64,000 nt of DNA from Ascidia mentula (lineage: Eukaryota; Chordata; Ascidiacea; Phlebobranchia; Ascidiidae), in assembly GCA_947561715.1 (NCBI GenBank), contig OX387199.1, forward strand, positions 9,181,001 through 9,245,000. The letters are read 5' to 3'. Shown here piece after piece: positions 60,930-64,000 of this stretch. The notes under the pieces are model-generated. The model saw only the letters and a program-made list of their open reading frames with translations. It was not told where the DNA came from and did not search any database. The translations under genes were made by a program, and so were the position numbers. Numbering within the stretch: the stretch's first letter is position 1; each line of letters opens with the position of its first letter.

Positions 60930-62136
60930 ATAAACGAAGGCAATAAACGACGTCCTTCGTTAGATTCCGTGACATACAACGTTTGTATACAGGTAACGTT
61001 CTCTAAATAAAGTGTAAGGAAGAGAAACCCTTGCATTTCGTAATCGTTTACAATTATTTCATGCCTGTCAGCCGATGTCCATCTTTGGTTAAGCTTTCTG
61101 AAATACACGCTCCAATTTGCATCTAATATAGAATTATTTATTTGCATAACTACCGCTTTCGTTTAGACCAGCGACGCGTCTGCAGAAGCAGGTACCCAGT
61201 CCACCGTCGCGATTGAACTGATCGGCGAGGACGGTTCGTCAACCGATTGGCACAACCTTGACAATTGTTGTACACAAAACTTCGAGCGCGGTCAGGAAGA
61301 CAACTTCAAAATCACCTCTTCCGACATCGGCCTTCCCATAATAGTTCGACTCAGTAAGGAAGGGTTGGAAAAAATAACTGTGATTTGTTTTGATACCCGC
61401 AAAAAGTTATACATATACAAATACCATTTGTGTGACAGAGCTCGACCACAGGAGGGGTTTAGACCAATGGTTGTGCGACCGAATCGTTGTTGAGACTAAA
61501 AGTAGTCGCGTCGAGTTTCCCGTTTACGATTGGATCGAGGATTTAGTGGAAGTAACGAGGGGCGAAGGTTAGTTGTGATAAGCAATTATTTTTCCTATTC
61601 AAGTCGTGTGTCAGTATTGGTTTGGTTTTTGCCCAACCAGTATTTTGCACCAATTTCGTATAAACTACAGGTTTAATGTTTGTCTCGAAACCATACTGAA
61701 CTATTTTTTTTGTTATGAAGTAGGGTTTGAGTTTCAAAAGTAAATTCTATTTCGCTTTTTTCACACATACTGTGAGGTTTCGTATACTGAAAAGGTATAA
61801 AACATTTGCGCAAAAGTGTTCCATACTGTAGTGTCACAAAGACAAAGTCACCTATACTGCTTACCGTCTTAACGGTTTTCAACAGCTCAACTACCCCAGA
61901 AGGTAACAAACGCCTACGTTAAGTCCCTTCGGCGAAACGAAGTTAACCAAAATAAGGCGACCTTTGCGTGGTCACTGCGACCCACAAAGAATAACCTCGC
62001 TTGGGGGATGAATAGAGTGCTTGAGGCGACTACATATGACGATCTTCCAAAGTTATTCAAGAGGGAAGAGATACGGGAGAGCGGGTTGAAGAAAATACGC
62101 GTGAATGCACTTATTCATACGCACACAGAATTTCTT
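60930..62136 (+). pseudogene. Lipoxygenase D fragment, exons 1-4 only
   Basis: Exon counterparts: 60930-60992, 61167-61353, 61439-61567 and 61886-62136, with splice sites kept. The start codon ATG has become ATA. Exon 2 has lost a conserved Trp (to Cys). Exon 4 is 251 nt where the parent has 255, with a 4-nt deletion near its 3' end. The copy ends in the following intron, at the edge of the inverted repeat, so the catalytic domain is absent. It cannot make a lipoxygenase. Confidence 0.85.
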
Positions 62137-62247
62137 GTGAGTAACCCTTGCAGTAACCTTTAGTCCACTTTATTTGTTTTTTTTTTCAATAATAATGTAT
62201 TAAAATCCAAACACAGCGATCTTCAAACAGCTCAGATCGATTTATTT

Positions 62248-62291
62248 AGAGAAAAATATATTTCGCCTAAAACGGCATCATCAGTTTCTCC
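62248..62291 (-). ncRNA. Hammerhead ribozyme of the Penelope-like element
   Basis: Minus strand: stem I is GGAGAAA with UUUCUCU (7 bp, one G-U pair), the core is CUGAUGA and stem II is GCC-GUUUUA-GGC. GAAA follows, then a minimal stem III of two base pairs with a two-base loop (A-U-AU-A-U), then U at the cleavage position. The predicted cut is between 62,255 and 62,254. Very short stem III is the known hallmark of hammerheads in Penelope-like elements, which are thought to act as dimers or in tandem context. Confidence 0.75.
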
Positions 62292-62744
62292 ATTTACCAA
62301 AACTGCCAAAAAGGAAAAACAGAAAGAAAAAAGTCAAGAATCTAACGCAAAAAGGTTACGCAAGCTAAAAATAAATAAAAATTAATAAAAACTATAAAAA
62401 TATTCAGGTTTCAAGCATTAACTAAAAAATAATAAAAGTATGAATTAACTGCATGTGGTCAGACCTGTCTGTACTACTTTGCTTTCAAAAAACCACTGGC
62501 GCTGACACCGAGTGAGCACACAAACATACAGAAGCAACTGAATGTAAAAACAGAACAAAAGTGGAAGGGACGTCACGAACTGCAGACAGGTAGGCCTGTG
62601 GGCGAACAGGTGTGACCGATAAGACTCGGTGAATGATAAGACGATAAAAACAGGTTAACAACACAGGAAAAGTCATCAACCCGTTACAGCGAAAACAAGC
62701 GCAAACAAAAACATAGTCCTACGGGCGGGGAATAGCAAAACAAA

Positions 62745-64000
62745 CTATTTGCATGATGGTGTTACCATGGTTTGCACATTTATTTGTGCCCGTATTCTGT
62801 GCAACCATAAGTCCTCATATAGATCCAAACTCCCTGCAGGTGGTTTTTGCACGAACGTCACGTCATAGCAACTTGGCAATATGGGTCTTTGCTGGAATGT
62901 CTCGCTATGCTTCTTCAGGTAGTGGTTACCCAGCGCCGTAGCATCGCTATCTAGCGAGCACTCGAAGTGGTACCAAGTAGACCTGTGAGCATTCCAGCGA
63001 GTGGAGAACTTGTTTTTCGTCTGCCCAACATACTGGGCTCCGCAGGTTTTGCACGAGGCCACATATATCCCATAGTCGCGACATGTTAGTCGCTGACGCA
63101 ACATTATTCTGCCTTTGGGGGTACACAGGAAGGTAGTTGTGGGCACCATGGGCTCGTGGTTACCATGGTGCCCGCACAGCGCACAGTGGCCGCAAGGGGC
63201 CGATTGGCCAGTGTCCCGAGGCTCGGTGTGATGGGCAAGCTGCTTGTAGTGGCATAGTTTGTTAAACATCGTTGGTCCTCTCCGATAAACGATGGAAGCA
63301 TTTGCCTGGAGGCTCAATTCCTTGGGCGAAAGACGCAGTATATGAGGGAATGCTGTTGCCCAGATAAGTTTGTGCAGGCTTGGAAGCGAGTCTACCGACT
63401 TGTTGTGGAAGAATCTAGACTTCCAAGCGCTGGCTGTTGCTAACACATCGCATGTCATCCTCACCGGGAAATTGGATTTCACAGCTTTATCTTTGAGCCA
63501 CAATAGGGCCTTTTTGTAGTCGCTTTCATTCTCGTTTAAGCGCCGCATCCGTATGGCTTCGGAAAACACAATTGATTTAAACACATGGATTGGGTGGTGG
63601 GAACGCCCATTAAGAAAACAACGGTCAAGTGCTGTGGGCTTAGTGTGATTGGTGGTTTTGAAGCCCGCCAGTGACATGGGGTCGATAATGTGGCACACAT
63701 CAAGAAATTCAACTCCAGTGCATGGCTTTGCCGTTGTGGCTTGGCGGAAAGTTAGTTCCAAGCCTGCGTTACGAAAGCATTCCACCAACTTCTGTTGTAT
63801 GACATTGGTTGTTTTAACCCCAAGCGACACCCATATAATGTCATCAATGAACCTCTTAAATATGTACGCCTTGTTTATTGCTGTGGCAGCTTTGCAAACA
63901 ATGAAGTGAACAGCAATGTTAGCCACCGATACTGAGTTATTGTCACCTGTGACAATGCCTTCTTTTTGGCAATAAAAAGAATCTGCATTCCTCAATATGG
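62745..64000 (-). CDS. Penelope-like reverse transcriptase/GIY-YIG endonuclease, 5' truncated by window
   Basis: The frame stays open to the window edge (at least 417 codons), so the true start is outside. The visible protein has the C-terminal half of the polymerase: a Gly-containing block before DNNSVSVANIAVHFI and the catalytic FIDDI motif. It then has a thumb-like region, a Cys/His cluster (CGHCALCGHH) and the GIY-YIG nuclease (YGIYVASCKTC, QYVGQT, R and H further on). It ends at TAG 62,745-62,747. The protein would nick target DNA and prime reverse transcription. No internal stop or frameshift is seen, so the copy may be recent. The upstream N-terminal part cannot be judged. Confidence 0.88.
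   Translation of the reverse strand, partial: ILRNADSFYCQKEGIVTGDNNSVSVANIAVHFIVCKAATAINKAYIFKRFIDDIIWVSLGVKTTNVIQQKLVECFRNAGLELTFRQATTAKPCTGVEFLDVCHIIDPMSLAGFKTTNHTKPTALDRCFLNGRSHHPIHVFKSIVFSEAIRMRRLNENESDYKKALLWLKDKAVKSNFPVRMTCDVLATASAWKSRFFHNKSVDSLPSLHKLIWATAFPHILRLSPKELSLQANASIVYRRGPTMFNKLCHYKQLAHHTEPRDTGQSAPCGHCALCGHHGNHEPMVPTTTFLCTPKGRIMLRQRLTCRDYGIYVASCKTCGAQYVGQTKNKFSTRWNAHRSTWYHFECSLDSDATALGNHYLKKHSETFQQRPILPSCYDVTFVQKPPAGSLDLYEDLWLHRIRAQINVQTMVTPSCK

Larger units (their letters stand above)
55868..62187. repeat. Right arm of large inverted duplication
   Basis: This is the reverse-complement partner of 45,190-53,757 and is shorter because of deletions. It contains inverted copies of the acetyltransferase genes, the SINE and the 5' part of lipoxygenase D. 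It also has a ribozyme element at 57,975-58,201 that is absent from the left arm. The outer limit lies a few tens of bases past exon 4 of the lipoxygenase copy, where the Penelope-like element begins. Confidence 0.85.
62190..64000 (-). mobile_element. Penelope-like element, 3' part, runs off the window
   Basis: The element is defined by its open frame (62,745 to the window edge) and by a downstream hammerhead motif at 62,248-62,291 on the same strand. Penelope-like elements combine a telomerase-related reverse transcriptase with a GIY-YIG endonuclease and carry hammerheads in their terminal repeats; all three are seen here. The left limit is set by the end of similarity between the inverted arms. 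The 5' part lies outside the window. Confidence 0.8.

Noticed and set aside
1-64000. CRISPR array, bacterial operon or phage content
   Set aside because: No regularly spaced short repeats and no prokaryotic gene layout; the spliced genes show this is animal DNA.

Overview
The window looks like nuclear DNA of a compact, AT-rich animal genome. Genes are split into many short exons with GT-AG introns of a few hundred bases. Domain content (C-type lectin, EGF, receptor-type phosphatase, PLAT-lipoxygenase, Penelope-like retroelement, hammerhead-ribozyme repeats) is metazoan. A tunicate such as Ciona is my best guess, but that is inference and not proven by the sequence. Exon models were built by hand from splice sites, reading phase and comparison between paralogues. 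The models for the two receptors and for the intact lipoxygenases sum to whole numbers of codons.

Region 1 (1-15,852, minus strand) holds two related receptor genes. The first (972-4,710) encodes a signal peptide, one C-type lectin domain, ten EGF-like repeats, a transmembrane helix and a short tail. The second (7,736-15,852) has the same ectodomain plan with four EGF-like repeats. It continues into two tandem tyrosine-phosphatase domains, both of which lack the catalytic cysteine. Between the genes lie a decayed copy of the 5' end of the first gene, a degenerate minisatellite and a composite hammerhead-ribozyme element (retrozyme-like, 293-bp period).

Region 2 (18,362-46,482, minus strand) is a tandem array of four 14-exon lipoxygenase genes (A-D). 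Genes B, C and D look intact. Gene A has a 4-nt deletion in the exon that encodes the metal-binding His/Asn motif. Genes A and B share their intergenic DNA as well and are the youngest pair; D is the most divergent.

Region 3 (about 45,190-62,187) is a large imperfect inverted duplication with arms of about 8.6 and 6.3 kb and a 2.1-kb spacer. Each arm carries the 5' part of lipoxygenase D, a tRNA-like SINE and intronless GNAT-type acetyltransferase copies. Only one acetyltransferase (51,757-52,491) keeps a full reading frame. The lipoxygenase fragment in the right arm is a pseudogene.

Region 4 (about 62,190-64,000) is the 3' part of a Penelope-like element on the minus strand: the end of the reverse transcriptase, a GIY-YIG endonuclease domain and a downstream hammerhead ribozyme with a minimal stem III. 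Hammerhead motifs of two structural kinds recur through the window (about 5.4-6.0, 10.4, 30.0, 33.4, 39.9, 54.2, 55.0, 58.1 and 62.3 kb). The most notable system here is therefore a Penelope-like element beside non-coding ribozyme elements that it could mobilise. The second most notable is the lectin/EGF receptor with a doubly inactivated phosphatase tail.
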